DNA of 64,000 bases from Mycoplasma zalophi (GTDB lineage: Bacteria > Bacillota_I > Bacilli_A > Mycoplasmatales > Metamycoplasmataceae). This document shows positions 30,596 through 43,382 of this stretch, piece after piece. The stretch is from contig NZ_JAOOPZ010000004.1 of NCBI RefSeq assembly GCF_025486335.1, positions 33,522-97,521 of the forward strand, read 5' to 3'. Numbering within the stretch: position 1 is the first letter of the stretch; each line of letters opens with the position of its first letter. Position numbers and translations under genes: made by a program. The notes under the pieces were generated by a model, which was not told the DNA's origin, did no database searches, and saw nothing but the letters and a program-made list of their open reading frames with translations.

Positions 30596-32800
30596 TTAAT
30601 TTTCGTTTTGAGATTTTTGTAATTCGAATAATTCTTCAAGGTTAAATGAAAATGACTCATCACCTCTTATTTTAAATAAAACGTTAGGATTTACAAATCC
30701 ATTTCTTGTTTCTTGTTCACTCATTGGATTAGAAATTCAAGTAAATTCTCCAGCTTCTGTTTTTGTTTTTTTACCAGTAATAGGATCTACTTCATAAGCA
30801 ACTGGTTTTTTACCAAATGATTTAGCAAATACTCCATCAACACGAATGCTTGTAGGATTATTTCTTTTTTCTACACTGTAACCATTAACACGTTTTTCAC
30901 GAGTTGAAGAAACATTTGTAAAGAAATTATTTTCATTGTAGTTTTTGCTTGTGTTGTTATATACAGTAATGTGAACGTGAGGCATTCAACCACCATTTGT
31001 GTCTGGACTACCTAAAAATCCAATAACTTGCCCTTTTTTAACTACTTTTGGGTGTGCTGGATCAATATTATCTGCAACAACATATTTTCCATTACCTGAA
31101 GTGTAATTTAATGGTGTTATTCCTATATCTTGACTTAAAGTTCTGTTACTATCTAAGTGAATAAATCCAATATACATTCAACCATCTAGATTATCGTCTT
31201 TTATTTGAAAGTGTTTTTCAAATTCCGCTGGTGTTAAATTTAATGCTGATTTTTTTACTCTCATCATTAAAGTTGTTCCAACTGATGATGCATCAGCTTT
31301 TTCTGAAGCATCATATTCTCTATTAAATATTCCAATAATTTCACCATCATATGGAGCAACTATTGGTGTAAATGAAGGTGCTAAATAATCTTCTCCAACG
31401 TGTAAAAAGTTAGGTACAGAAGTTTTAGCAGCATAAACTGATCTAGTTGAATCATATCCACCTGATAACATATGTGTACCAAAGATATTGTAAATTGATT
31501 CATTTACTTTTGCTAAGTCCTCACGAGTTAAAGTATCTATTATAAAGTTATATGCATTAATATTTTCTTTTACAAAGTTATCTTCAAATGGGTTTGTGTA
31601 GTTTCCTACTCCAACTTTTTTATCAAAATCATAAGTTTTTTCACTAATTTTAGCTTGGAATTTTAATAATCCATTTCTTAAGTCTATTGGAGTGTATGAA
31701 ACGATTTTATAAACAGCATCTTTATTATTTGAATAAAAAACAAAATCATTAGCAGTTAAATTCATAAAATCAGCATTATAAATGTTGTTATTTTTTATTG
31801 AATATAAAACATTATTGCTTAATTTTTGATCTAAAAATACATTTTGTCACTCTTCATTTAGTTGAATTTCTTTATGAATTGTAAATCCTACATTAGTTTT
31901 ACTTTCTTCTGTTAATTCTTTGCTTCTTCTATCTTGTTCAAATAATCCATTTGCAATTCTTATTGATAGAGTAATTTTATTTAATTCTTGATTATTTGTT
32001 AAATCAATTTCATTTACAAAAATATTAATTCCTTGACCTGGGTATTTTTGTTTTAAAGCATCTAAATTAAATCCACTAAGTTTTATTATGCTATTTAGTT
32101 GTTTAGTTGATAATTCATTAATGTTATATTTTTTTAGTAATGCAACAAATTCATCTTTTTTAGTATCATCAAAAACTACTTGAATATTTTCGTTGGTAAT
32201 TTGTTGTTGCAATTCTTGATTTAATTTATCTACTTCTTGATATTTTTTAATATCACTAGCTTTTAATTTAATTCCTTTTAATGTAAATTCTACTTTGTGT
32301 TCAGTAAATAATTTTTTGTTATTGTTTTTAATTTCAGCAGGTACAAGAACCTTAATTGGTAAAATCACGTTGTGAATATTTGCTGAATCTACTCTAATAT
32401 TATGGTAATCAAATTTGTAGTTTATTTTATTTACAAATGATTGATCTATTTTTAATTGATTTACTAATATTTTTTTAAATGCATCAAAATCAAAATTAAA
32501 ATGTCTTGGAACATAATCGTTTTTTGAAAAATCAGTAAATTCAATTTTAGAAGCATCTGCTCCTTCAGTTTTGAATTTAAAAACTTCATTTGTTTTATCG
32601 TTGTATTTAAAATAATTAGCTACTGGTTCAAAATGAAATCCAGAATTTAATTGACTAAAAACATTGTTATTTTCATTTTTTGTAGTTTCATTTATGTCTG
32701 TGTTATTTGTGTTTTCTGTTTTTGGGTTCGCACAGGCCGCCACTGTAAATGGTAAGGTTAATGTGGGGATTAATAATAAATTATAAAATTTCTTTTTCAT
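30596..32800 (-). CDS. Lipoprotein with a C-terminal M23 metallopeptidase domain
   Basis: A 734-residue surface lipoprotein. The signal peptide ends in a lipobox (VAAC, Cys near residue 23), followed by an Asn/Thr/Glu-rich linker. A central part of about 300 residues is unrecognised and beta-rich. The C-terminal third carries an M23/LytM domain: HVGEDYLAP (His and Asp metal ligands), VAPYDGEIIGIF and PHVHITVY (the HxH pair). All zinc ligands of the fold appear present. M23 enzymes usually cut peptidoglycan cross-links, which mycoplasmas lack, so the target is unknown. It follows a membrane protein gene by 9 bases behind AAGGAAAAAG. Confidence 0.9.
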
Positions 32801-32809
32801 ACTTTTTCC

Positions 32810-33700
32810 TTAAAAATTTATTCCTGCTCCTGAATTTATAGTAATTTGCGCAACCATTAAACCAAATATTAATGGAATTGTTATGCTTAAAGATGAAGTA
32901 ATTGCGAAACTTCATGAGTCTTTAATAATATTCTTTTTATTTATTAAATTTTTTTGTTGTTTTATTAATTGATATAAAGAAAAAATCGCAGTCATTATAA
33001 AATTAATAAAAGTAAAGAATATATGAAACGCATAATATCCAAAATAAGATGATATGTAAATTGTAAATGCAATAACAGCAAGTGTTAAAAACATTTTATC
33101 ATATGGAGTTGCTCCATAATTTGTTTGGTTTACATAGTTTAAAAGTGGTACTGTAACAGTAAATAATGAAATAAATATTGCTTCTTTAATAACAAAATAT
33201 TTGGGGTTATTGTTAGCTTTATTATTTATTTTAAATATGTTTAAAAGACTCATTTCTTTTAAATTATCAAAATACTTTTCAACATCTTTAAAAAATTGTC
33301 TTAGTAAATAATATAAAGGTATAAAGGTTATAAAACCAGCTAAACCACCCAAAAGTTGTCCGCCAATTAAATATCAAACACCAGTAAAAATGGGTTCAAA
33401 TGTTTTCTTAGTTACATCTACACCTTGAAGCATTGCTTGCAGTAAAACCACAATAGGGTTTGCTAAAGCAAATGATCTTCTATCTGATAAAAAGAAACTT
33501 CATGATCAAGGAATAATAAACATTAAAAATGTTGCAAATGTAAAACCTAATGTCATGTACAATTTATTATTTTCTTTTTTATTTAACTTTGCAAAAAATA
33601 TTCAAAGTGTTACAAAGAAAATTAATGTATAAACAGCAATAAATTCATACATAAAACCAGTTGAATTTCAACTTTTGGTTAATAATTGTTTTGGTGTCAT
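32810..33700 (-). CDS. Multi-pass membrane protein, weak aquaporin-like features
   Basis: A 296-residue hydrophobic protein with about seven predicted helices. One block, with ANPIVVLLQAML and later LIGGQLLGGLAGF, looks like the NPA-containing half-helix and the following helix of major intrinsic proteins, with NPI in place of NPA. A second NPA-like site is not clear, so this is only a hint. I can name no family with confidence. It is preceded by an excellent AGGAGG site and followed at once by the M23 lipoprotein, and so they probably act together or are at least coexpressed. TGA codes several Trp. Confidence 0.75.
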
Positions 33701-33800
33701 TTTTTCTTTCCTCCTATTTTTTATAATAATAATTATAATTTATTAAAAAATAAAAATATTTTAATACGGAAAAAAATGATAATTTATCTTGAAAAAAACA

Positions 33801-33846
33801 AAAAAATCAAAAATAACGTTTAAAATAATGCTATTTTTGATTTTTT
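33801..33846 (-). terminator. Terminator after the azoreductase gene
   Basis: A 15-bp perfect stem (33801-33815 with 33832-33846) lies 17 bases past the azoreductase stop and is T-tailed on the minus strand. Confidence 0.8.
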
Positions 33847-33862
33847 AATTTAATAATAATGA

Positions 33863-34465
33863 TTAGAATTTTGAAGCTGCATCAACAATTCTATCCATGT
33901 GTTTTTCAATGATTTGATCTCTTGTTCAACCTGCATACATTGGGGTTTTTGTTCCATCAATCATTAAAGGTTCTTTAACTTTTGCACCAACAAATTCAAA
34001 TGTTCCTTTAATTAAAGCAGTATGACTTCCTCATAAATATCATCCAAATGGTGCCCCTTGTGTTGCTAATATTTGAACTTTTAAATGTGGTAATAATCCA
34101 ACTGCATCTCCATCTTTTGAATATTTGTAACTAAATGTTTTGTTTGCTACTAAAACGTGATCTAAATAGTTTCTAGCTAAAGCTGAAATACTGAAGTTTG
34201 TCATTGGAGCAACAAAAATAATTTTGTCTGTATTTTTTAATTGTTCAATGTATTTGTCTGAATCTTCTTCATTTCAGTACTCTGGACCCATATTTTTTGA
34301 ATCAATAGTTTTGTGAGCCATTTCTACTTCATTTAAGTCTAATTCTTCAACTTCGTCTTGTGGATTTGCTGCTAAATAAGCTTTTTTAAACACTTGCGCC
34401 ATTCCATATGAAATTGATAAGTCTTTTGAAACTGGTGATGTATTAATAATTAAAACTTTTGCCAT
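33863..34465 (-). CDS. azoR: FMN-dependent NADH-azoreductase
   Basis: A flavodoxin-fold quinone/azo reductase of 200 residues (once named AcpD). Start MAKVLIINTSPVSKDLSIS gives the FMN-phosphate loop; APMTNFSISALARNYLDHV and the TQGAPFGWYLWGSH block are characteristic of the family. It likely protects against quinone or thiol stress. AAGGAG precedes the ATG. The gene stands alone between terminators, and a CIRCE-like operator lies 32 bases upstream of its start, which suggests HrcA control together with dnaK. Confidence 0.94.
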
Positions 34466-34496
34466 GATAAATCTCCTTAATTTTGATGTTTATATT

Positions 34497-34523
34497 TTAG
34501 CACACTTTTTATTAAAGTGCTAA
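34497..34523 (-). promoter_or_regulatory. CIRCE-like operator (HrcA site) of azoR
   Basis: TTAGCACAC, a 9-base spacer and AAGTGCTAA: the CIRCE layout TTAGCACTC-N9-GAGTGCTAA with one mismatch in each arm. It lies upstream of azoR, between that gene and the end of the helicase unit. Confidence 0.75.
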
Positions 34524-34597
34524 ATAAAATCAAAAAATTAAAAAAATAGTAAAAAAATCATCGAAAAATCGTTTTTTTATAAATTTTGCTTTTTTTA

Positions 34598-34631
34598 AAA
34601 TTAAAGCACCGGATTTTAGGTGCTTTAATTT
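34598..34631 (-). terminator. Terminator of the helicase gene
   Basis: A 13-bp perfect stem (34598-34610 with 34619-34631), loop GGATTTTA, lies 15 bases after the helicase stop on the minus strand. Confidence 0.85.
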
Positions 34632-34645
34632 AATGCATTAATTTT

Positions 34646-37600
34646 TTATAGTGATTTATAAATATCGTTTTCTTTTTCATAAATTATTAGATTTTCTTGA
34701 ACCATTTTGTCAAGAATATTTTCTAAAAATTGTTTTGTAGTTGTGTTTAAAGATGTATAACCTAAATAATTAATTATTAATCTCATTAGTGAATTTTGGT
34801 CAATTATTTTGACTGAATTAATAATTTGTAAAATTAAATCGACAAATTCAAAATAATAAACAGTTTCAGGTGATCTTTTTGTTGCTTTTTTAAATTTTAT
34901 AGTATTTTTATCAATATCAGGAGCAATAATGAAATCATTATCAAATACAAAATTTTCTGTTTTTAATAATGAAAATATTCTGTTTGCAAAACCTTGTACA
35001 TATGATGAATATACTCTTCTGTTAAATATAAAAGTAAGAATTTTTTTAATGTGTGAAATATGTAATACTTGATAATTAATGATTAATTCTTTTAATTTAG
35101 TAACTGCATATGAAGTATTAGAATTAGATAATATATTTAAAAATAAATACTCGTCATCAAAATCAGGTAATGTAAGAAACTCTATTTTAGTTTCTTCTTT
35201 TTTTGCTACACTAAATAAATGATTGTCCACTTTATTTGTGGATTGTTTTTTATTAGGGTTGACATTAATGTTCTTAAGTACATTTTTAATCTTATTTAAT
35301 TGATTTGTTTTATTTGTAAATCAATCAGTTGATCAAATACAGTGAATGTTTCAACCTCTCTTTTCTAAAACTTCTTGTCTTAATCTATCTCTGTCCCTTG
35401 CTGTTTTTGATGAGTGGTATGTAGAACCATCACATTCAATTCCTAAAATATAATTATTTGGATTATTAGGATCAACAATTGCTAAATCTATTCTATATCC
35501 TGAACTCCCTACTTGTGTTTTTATTTTATAACCTAATCTAGTTAATTCATTGTAAACTTCCTCTTCAAAAGGTGAATCAAATTCAATAATATCATCATTA
35601 TTATCAATTAAAGGATTTATACCAAACTCTGCAGTTTCTAAATAAGTTTTTAGGAATTTAACTCCACGACCTTCTGCTCTATTTAAGTCAATATCTTCTG
35701 ATTTTAAAGAAGAAACTAAAATAACTCCTCTTTTTGCCCGTGTAAAAGCAACATTTAAACGTTTATACCCATTTTCATTATTAATAGGTCCAAATCTCAT
35801 TGAAATCTTATTATTTAAATCAGGTCCATATACTGAACTTATAATAATAAATTCTCTTTCATCCCCTTGAACTGTTTCAATATTTTTTACAAAGAAATTA
35901 TCTTCTTTTTCACGGCTGAAAAATTCACTATATTGAGGGAATTTTTGTTTGAATTTGTCAATTTTTTTCTCGATATGTAGTTGTTGTTCTTGGTTAAAAG
36001 TAACGACCCCTACACTGCTTTCAATTCCATAGTTTAATATTATTTTTTCTATGGTTTTAATTACCTCATCTGCTTCTTTTTCATTTTTTCTTTCAACAAA
36101 TAAACCATTTACATATATTTTATTAATTCCTTCAAATTCTTTTGGTTTCAATTTTGAAGGAAAAGTAATTAAATTATTATAAATTTCTTTATTTGAAGGA
36201 TATATTAGTTCTTCAAAAACTGACCGATAGTGTCATCTTAATTTAATTGTATTTAATGAAATATTAGCCATATTAAGAATTGAATCAAAACCTTTTATTG
36301 ATACTGAGTCATCGTCTTCTTCTGTTATTTCATTATCTTGATCAATTAAATTAAAGAAGTTAGTTGGTGGTAATTGTTCACTATCACCAACAATTATTAT
36401 TTGCTTTGCCCGATAAATTGCACCAATCGCTGTTTCAGGCTTTACTTGTGATGCTTCATCAAAAATAACTGTATCAAATTCAATATCTGCATCTTTTAAG
36501 TAAGCACTTACTGAAAGAGGTGACATCATTAAGCAAGGTTTAAGTTGCAATAGTAAGTTAGGAATTTTTTCAAATATCTTTTTAAAAGGCATGATATTTC
36601 TTGATTTATTTGCTTCTGCCTTAAGAATTTTAATTTCGATATTTTGACTATTTAAACCATTGCTATTAGGTATGTTATTTAGTAAATTAGCTTCAATTTT
36701 TGCTTTTGCTAATTCTTTTACATTTTGTTCAACATTTATAAACATATCTCTAAAAGTTTCTAAGTTTGAGTCGTTAAATTCTTGCATATCTTTTGTTATT
36801 ATTGTATCAATAATAAGTTTGTAGAAACGTTTAATAAAAACATTATAAAAACTCTTAGTTATTTTAGCTTCTAAAATTTTTGTATAAAAATCTGCTAATT
36901 CTAGGTCATCTAATTCAGATTTTACTTTATTAATTCGAACCATCATACCAAGATCATTGTGGGTATTATTTAAAAAAGTTAATTTTTCTTTTAATTGTGG
37001 AATTGATAAAATGTCAAAATCAAAAATATTTTTTTCAAAGTTTGAAGATATGTAATTTAAATTATCTAAAAATTTATTTATTAATTCCAATGTTTCTTCT
37101 ATATCATTTTTGTATCGAATATCAAGATTTATAATTTGAGTTAACTTGATTTTATCAATAGTAAAATCGCTAATAACATTGTATTTATTAATTGAATTAA
37201 TTAATTTTAAAGATGATTGAATGTCTTTTACATTATTGATTTCTAAAATATTAGGTGCAAAATTTAATGTATTTTTTATTTCATTTAATTTATTATCTAA
37301 TGATTTAAATTTCAGTAAATTATCAAGATTATTGTGTATTAAGTTTTTATCTTTTGATTTTGAGAATTTTTTTAAAATTTTATTAACAAAAGATCATCTT
37401 ACACTTAAAAAACGAAAAGGATTTTTATATTTTTCTTTGTAGTTTTGTACAAATTTATTTACATTAGCTTCAGTTATTTTTAAATCAAAAATTCCGCTTA
37501 AATTATTTTCTAGTTCTTTATATTCTTTTAATGTTAATAATAGAAGATTGTATTTTGTAATTTCATCATCGATATTATTTAGATATAATATTTTTTCATC

Positions 37601-39295
37601 TATTTTTATATTTAAATTAAGAATTTGTTCAAAAATATCTTTTAAGTACGTAATATTTTTTGCAAAACTTTGATCATTTATTGTTATTGATTTGTGGACT
37701 GAAAGAATCTTTTTATATACATCTTGAGCAAAATTGCTAATTGAATTTAATTTTTGAATTATTTCTTCTTTTTCTTGAATATTTATTTTTGTTCATTTGC
37801 TTCCTCATCAAGGGTTATTTGAAACATTAAAGTTAAAATATTGACAACATGTTTCAAATTCATTGATTGTAATTTTTAAATCTTCAAGTTTTTGTGAATT
37901 TATAGATTCTAAGTTATTTATTGCAAATAATAAATCTTTTGTTTGCTTTAGAGTGTAATATTTCCCAATTAATCTATATAAACTTATATTTAGTGGTTTT
38001 CTTAATTGTAATAATTCTTTCCCATATTTGCTTAAATAATCAACTGTTTTTTTGTAATTGTGTACTAAGTTTTGCGAACTATTTTGATCAATTATCAGTT
38101 TATTTTCACCCTTAGTTAAAGAATCTGCAAGATTTTTTAGTATTTCTTTTTTATTTAAATCAATACTATGAATTGGAATAGAATAATCAGATAAACCAAT
38201 TTTATCTAAATTATTATAAACAACATCAAGTGCAGCTTTTTTCTCAGCAACGAAAAGAATTTTTTTATTTCTTGCAAGAAGTTCAGTAATTATATTTGTA
38301 ATTGTGTGTGATTTCCCTGTACCTGGAGGTCCTTGTAAAATAAAACTTTGACCCTGAATAGCGCTTTGAATTGCAACTTCTTGTGATGAATCTGAGTCAA
38401 GAATATGATAATAATTATTAATGTCAATTTTTTCTTCAACATTTGATTCATTTATTACATCAAATGGTTCCTTTTGAATTTCTTCACCCAACATAGATTG
38501 AATAAATTTACTGTTAATAATTTTATTTTCATTTTGTTCTAAGTCTGCAAATATATTTATTTTAGAAAAACTAAAAGTATCTAAATAAACATTATCAACA
38601 AAACCTCAATTTTCGTCTTGAAAATGTTGTTTTAATATTTGTTTTATTAAATTATATTTTTCAATATTTGTTTCTGCTTTCTCAAGTTCTTCAATATTTA
38701 TTTTAATTCCAAATGAATAATTTAACTTTTTAATAAGTGTAATATTTGGAATTAAAATAGATTCTTCATTAAACATTAAATTAAATGCACTATTTTCTTT
38801 TATATTTTTTTTGCTTTTTAATTTAGTTTGAATAAACATTAAAGGTGAATAGTAATTTAAGTCACTTTCTTCTTCTCGTCATTTTAGCAATCCAATAGCC
38901 AAAAACAATGTATTAATTGAATATTGATCAATAAAGTCAAGGTATTTTTTGCTAATTTTTTTCAGTACATTCACTTGATCTTTTTTATCAATATCTGAAT
39001 AAAAAACATTTTCTTTTAATGAATTTTCAACTAATAATAAATCGTTATAGTTGTAATGTCTAATTATTTTTGAGTCTTCAGTATTTTCATTTTTGTAATT
39101 TATATTTGCAATTTCAAATGATTTTTTATCTTCAATAATGTTTAAAATTTGGTTTAAATCAGGGCTTATTATTTTAAGTCTAGATAAATTTTTTGAAGGA
39201 TTAAAAGAGTAATTTAAAGCTTTGTTTCTTAAGGATAAATCTAATAAATCCCCCTTTCATGTTTCTATACTTTTAATAATTTTATCTCTATTCAT
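34646..39295 (-). CDS. DUF4011-type SF1 helicase with C-terminal nuclease-like domain
   Basis: A 1549-residue protein, complete only if TGA is Trp. The N-terminus (WKGDLLDLSLRNKALNYS) is the DUF4011 start. Walker A FILQGPPGTGKSHT is at about residue 315, the helicase II motif VIFDEASQVKPE near 950 and GDSEQLPPT beyond; motifs IV-VI include TVQGDEREFIIISS and RLNVAFTRAK near 1150-1190. A Vsr/MTES_1575-like endonuclease domain follows (FDSPFEEEVYNEL, then YRIDLAIVDP and IECDGSTYHSS, with plausible D and E metal ligands), and a C-terminal region that may be DUF3320-like. Such proteins are candidate defence helicase-nucleases. It is a single-gene unit behind a TGGAG site. Confidence 0.88.
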
Positions 39296-39367
39296 ACACA
39301 CTCCAAGATACAAATAATTTATGTGAATTTTAAAAACGAATAAATTCATTTTTTAAAATATATATAA

Positions 39368-39395
39368 ATTATACATTAAAGATCAATGCCTTTAA
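39368..39395 (-). promoter_or_regulatory. Possible promoter and palindrome upstream of the helicase gene
   Basis: On the minus strand TATAAT (39373-39368) is preceded by an inverted repeat, TTAAAG-N8-CTTTAA (39376-39395). The position suits a repressor site, but in DNA this AT-rich the repeat could be chance. The rest of 39296-39444 shows nothing else. Confidence 0.3.
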
Positions 39396-39444
39396 TTTAG
39401 TAATGTAATTAGCGAACTAATTTATGAAATAATAAAAAAGCAAT

Positions 39445-39463
39445 AAAAAAACCACTTTCGTGG
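39445..39463 (-). terminator. Terminator after tRNA-Gly
   Basis: On the minus strand CCAC-GAAA-GTGG is followed by a T run, 15 bases past the CCA end of the tRNA. Confidence 0.75.
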
Positions 39464-39478
39464 CGGTCATTGCTGATA

Positions 39479-39552
39479 TGGTGCAAGCGAAGGGAATCGA
39501 ACCCTCACAGTCAGCTTGGAAGGCTGAAGTTCTACCATTAAACTACACTCGC
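39479..39552 (-). tRNA. tRNA-Gly (anticodon UCC)
   Basis: The 74-base sequence folds to a standard cloverleaf: acceptor GCGAGTG with CGCTTGC (one G-U pair), anticodon loop CTTCCAA, T loop GGTTCGATTCC and an encoded CCA. The UCC anticodon reads GGN. Confidence 0.95.
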
Positions 39553-39643
39553 TTTTTGTTTGTTGCTTTAATATTATACATAAAAAAAATTAAATTTATA
39601 AAAAAAATTTATTTTTTAAATATTTTAATATTAACAAACAAAA

Positions 39644-41164
39644 TTATAAAACTGGTTTAAATAATTTACCTAATAAATACATAAATCTGCTATGTTTTCT
39701 TTTGAATAATTTTTCATATGCTTCTTTATCATGTAATTTATTATATTGTTCAAATATTTGTTTTATATCTTCAGTTGCTTCTCCAATATAAAAATTAGCA
39801 ATTTCAAATTGTGAATAAAAGCTTCTATAGTCTAAATTCATAGTTCCTAAATAAGCAATTTTATCATCAATAACTGCCATTTTAGCGTGTAAGAAAGTGT
39901 TTTTAACAATAATAACTTCCAGTCCATATTCTACAAGAGTTTTAAGATTATCAATGGTTGCATAGTAAACATAATTTTTATCTGAAAAACCAGGAATATA
40001 AATAGTAACTTTTATACCTTGAGATAAAATACCAATAATAGCCATTTCTAACCGTTTGGTAGGAATGAAATATGGAGTACTAAAAGATATAGAATTTTCT
40101 GCTTCCATTAATATTTTAATTAAAGTACTTTCAAGGAGTGGATAATCAGTGATGGGGCCATCTTCAATACTTGTTATTAAATTTTGGTAATCAATTTGCT
40201 CGTGATTAAAAAAATAAGTTTTTGGATTTTCAATAATTTTATATGATTGTTTTTGTCAATCGTATAAAAAAAGTTTAACGTAAAAATCATTAGCGGGACC
40301 TATAAGTTTTATATTTGAATCTTTTCAAACCCCATATTTTTTTGAGTAATTTGCATATTCATCTGAAATATTACATCCACCTGTATATGTAATATTTCCA
40401 TCTATAGTAATAAATTTTCTGTGTGAACGGTATGTTCCTACACTTGTTATAAAAGGAAAAGCAATTTTTTCTGCTTTTGCTATTTGAATTCCACTATCTT
40501 CAAGATTTTTTAACACTATGCTTGGCATATCTCATGATCCAAAATCATCTACTAAAATTTTTATTTCTACACCCTGTTTAACTTTTCTTAGCAATATTTC
40601 TTTTAATTGGTCAAAAATTTCACCAGGTTTCATAATATAGGTTTCAATAAAAATATATTTTTGCGCTTTTTCTAATTCTTTAAATATGTCATAAAAAAAA
40701 TGAAAACCATTGTCAAAAGTTATGATATTTGCTGGTAAAAGCAATCTATTACTCATTTTAGAAATTTTTTCAAATTCACGAAATTTCTCATTTTCTTTAA
40801 ATCTTGTTAAGTCATATTTTTGTTCATTAACAAAAATTTCAGAAGTTTCTTTTTTATATTCAGAAATAGTCATTGATTTTAAATATTTTTGTCCAAATAT
40901 TATGTATAAAACATGTCCTATCAGAGGAAAAATTGCAAAGATAAATTGTCAAGATTGTTTACTTTCAGAACTTCTATCTTGACTAAAAATAATTAAATTA
41001 AAAATTAAGTTTAGAAAATATAATGCAATAAGAATAGCAAATAGTACCTTGTTGTTGTATTTGCTAAAAAAATATAAAATAAAAGTAATGCTTATAAATA
41101 GCAATATTAACAATATATAGTAAATAACTGTTTGAATTTTTTTATTATTTAAATTCTTTTTCAT
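39644..41164 (-). CDS. cls: Cardiolipin synthase (phospholipase D family)
   Basis: A 506-residue membrane enzyme that joins two phosphatidylglycerols. Two N-terminal helices (about residues 12-35 and 40-62) precede the two catalytic HKD motifs: HRKFITIDG, with GGCNI after it, and HAKMAVIDD with GTMNLDYRSF. The length and the helices fit bacterial Cls rather than a soluble nuclease. It lies between two tRNA genes on the same strand with no visible ribosome binding site. TGA codes Trp at several places. Confidence 0.95.
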
Positions 41165-41196
41165 TATAAAAATTATACAAAAAAAGTATAAAAAAA

Positions 41197-41287
41197 TGGC
41201 GGATTGGAGAGGATTTGAACCTCCGCGGGAATTGCTTCCCCTACAGTCTTAGCAGGACCGCCTCTTCAGCCTCTTGAGTACCAACCC
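41197..41287 (-). tRNA. tRNA-Ser (anticodon GCU)
   Basis: A 91-base class II tRNA: acceptor GGGTTGG with CCAATCC, anticodon loop CTGCTAA, a long variable arm, T loop GGTTCAAATCC and encoded CCA. The GCU anticodon reads AGC and AGU serine codons. Confidence 0.95.
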
Positions 41288-41372
41288 ACATTTAAAGTGT
41301 ATTTATATTATACATAAAAAAATATTTTTTTCATACATAAGTTTATTTTTCTGCGCTTTTATTTACTTTAAA

Positions 41373-41394
41373 ATAAAAAAAGCCCGAAGGCTTT
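41373..41394 (-). terminator. Terminator after dnaK
   Basis: On the minus strand AAAGCC-TTCG-GGCTTT is followed by a T run, 35 bases past the dnaK stop. Confidence 0.88.
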
Positions 41395-41428
41395 AATAAT
41401 TATTATATGAATTGGGAAAAATATATTT

Positions 41429-43294
<1,866 letters not shown>

Positions 43295-43301
43295 TTAAAT
43301 T

Positions 43302-43340
43302 TTAGCACATTTTTTAGCACTCTCACTAAAATAGTGCTAA
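43302..43340 (-). promoter_or_regulatory. CIRCE operator of dnaK with an extra half-site
   Basis: TTAGCACTC (43314-43322), nine bases, TAGTGCTAA (43332-43340): the HrcA-binding CIRCE element with one mismatch. A further TTAGCAC half-site lies at 43302-43308, twelve bases from the first arm. Confidence 0.9.
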
Positions 43341-43352
43341 TTTTTTAAAATA

Positions 43353-43382
43353 ATAAAAAAAGTTGCAAATTACAACAACTTT
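43353..43382 (-). terminator. Terminator after hslO
   Basis: On the minus strand AAAGTTG pairs with CAACTTT around ten bases, followed by a T run. It separates hslO from the dnaK operator. Confidence 0.8.

Noticed and set aside
34646..39295. Broken helicase pseudogene with many internal stops
   Set aside because: Every internal stop is TGA, all fragments share one frame, and motifs run in the right order. TGA is Trp in this organism.
39460..39660. Plus-strand open frame of 66 codons
   Set aside because: It runs through the tRNA-Gly gene and has no ribosome binding site or recognisable protein features.
34646..41164. Helicase gene plus PLD-family gene as a Mokosh-like defence pair
   Set aside because: The PLD-family protein has two N-terminal membrane helices, both HKD motifs and the length of a cardiolipin synthase, and a tRNA gene and terminator lie between it and the helicase.
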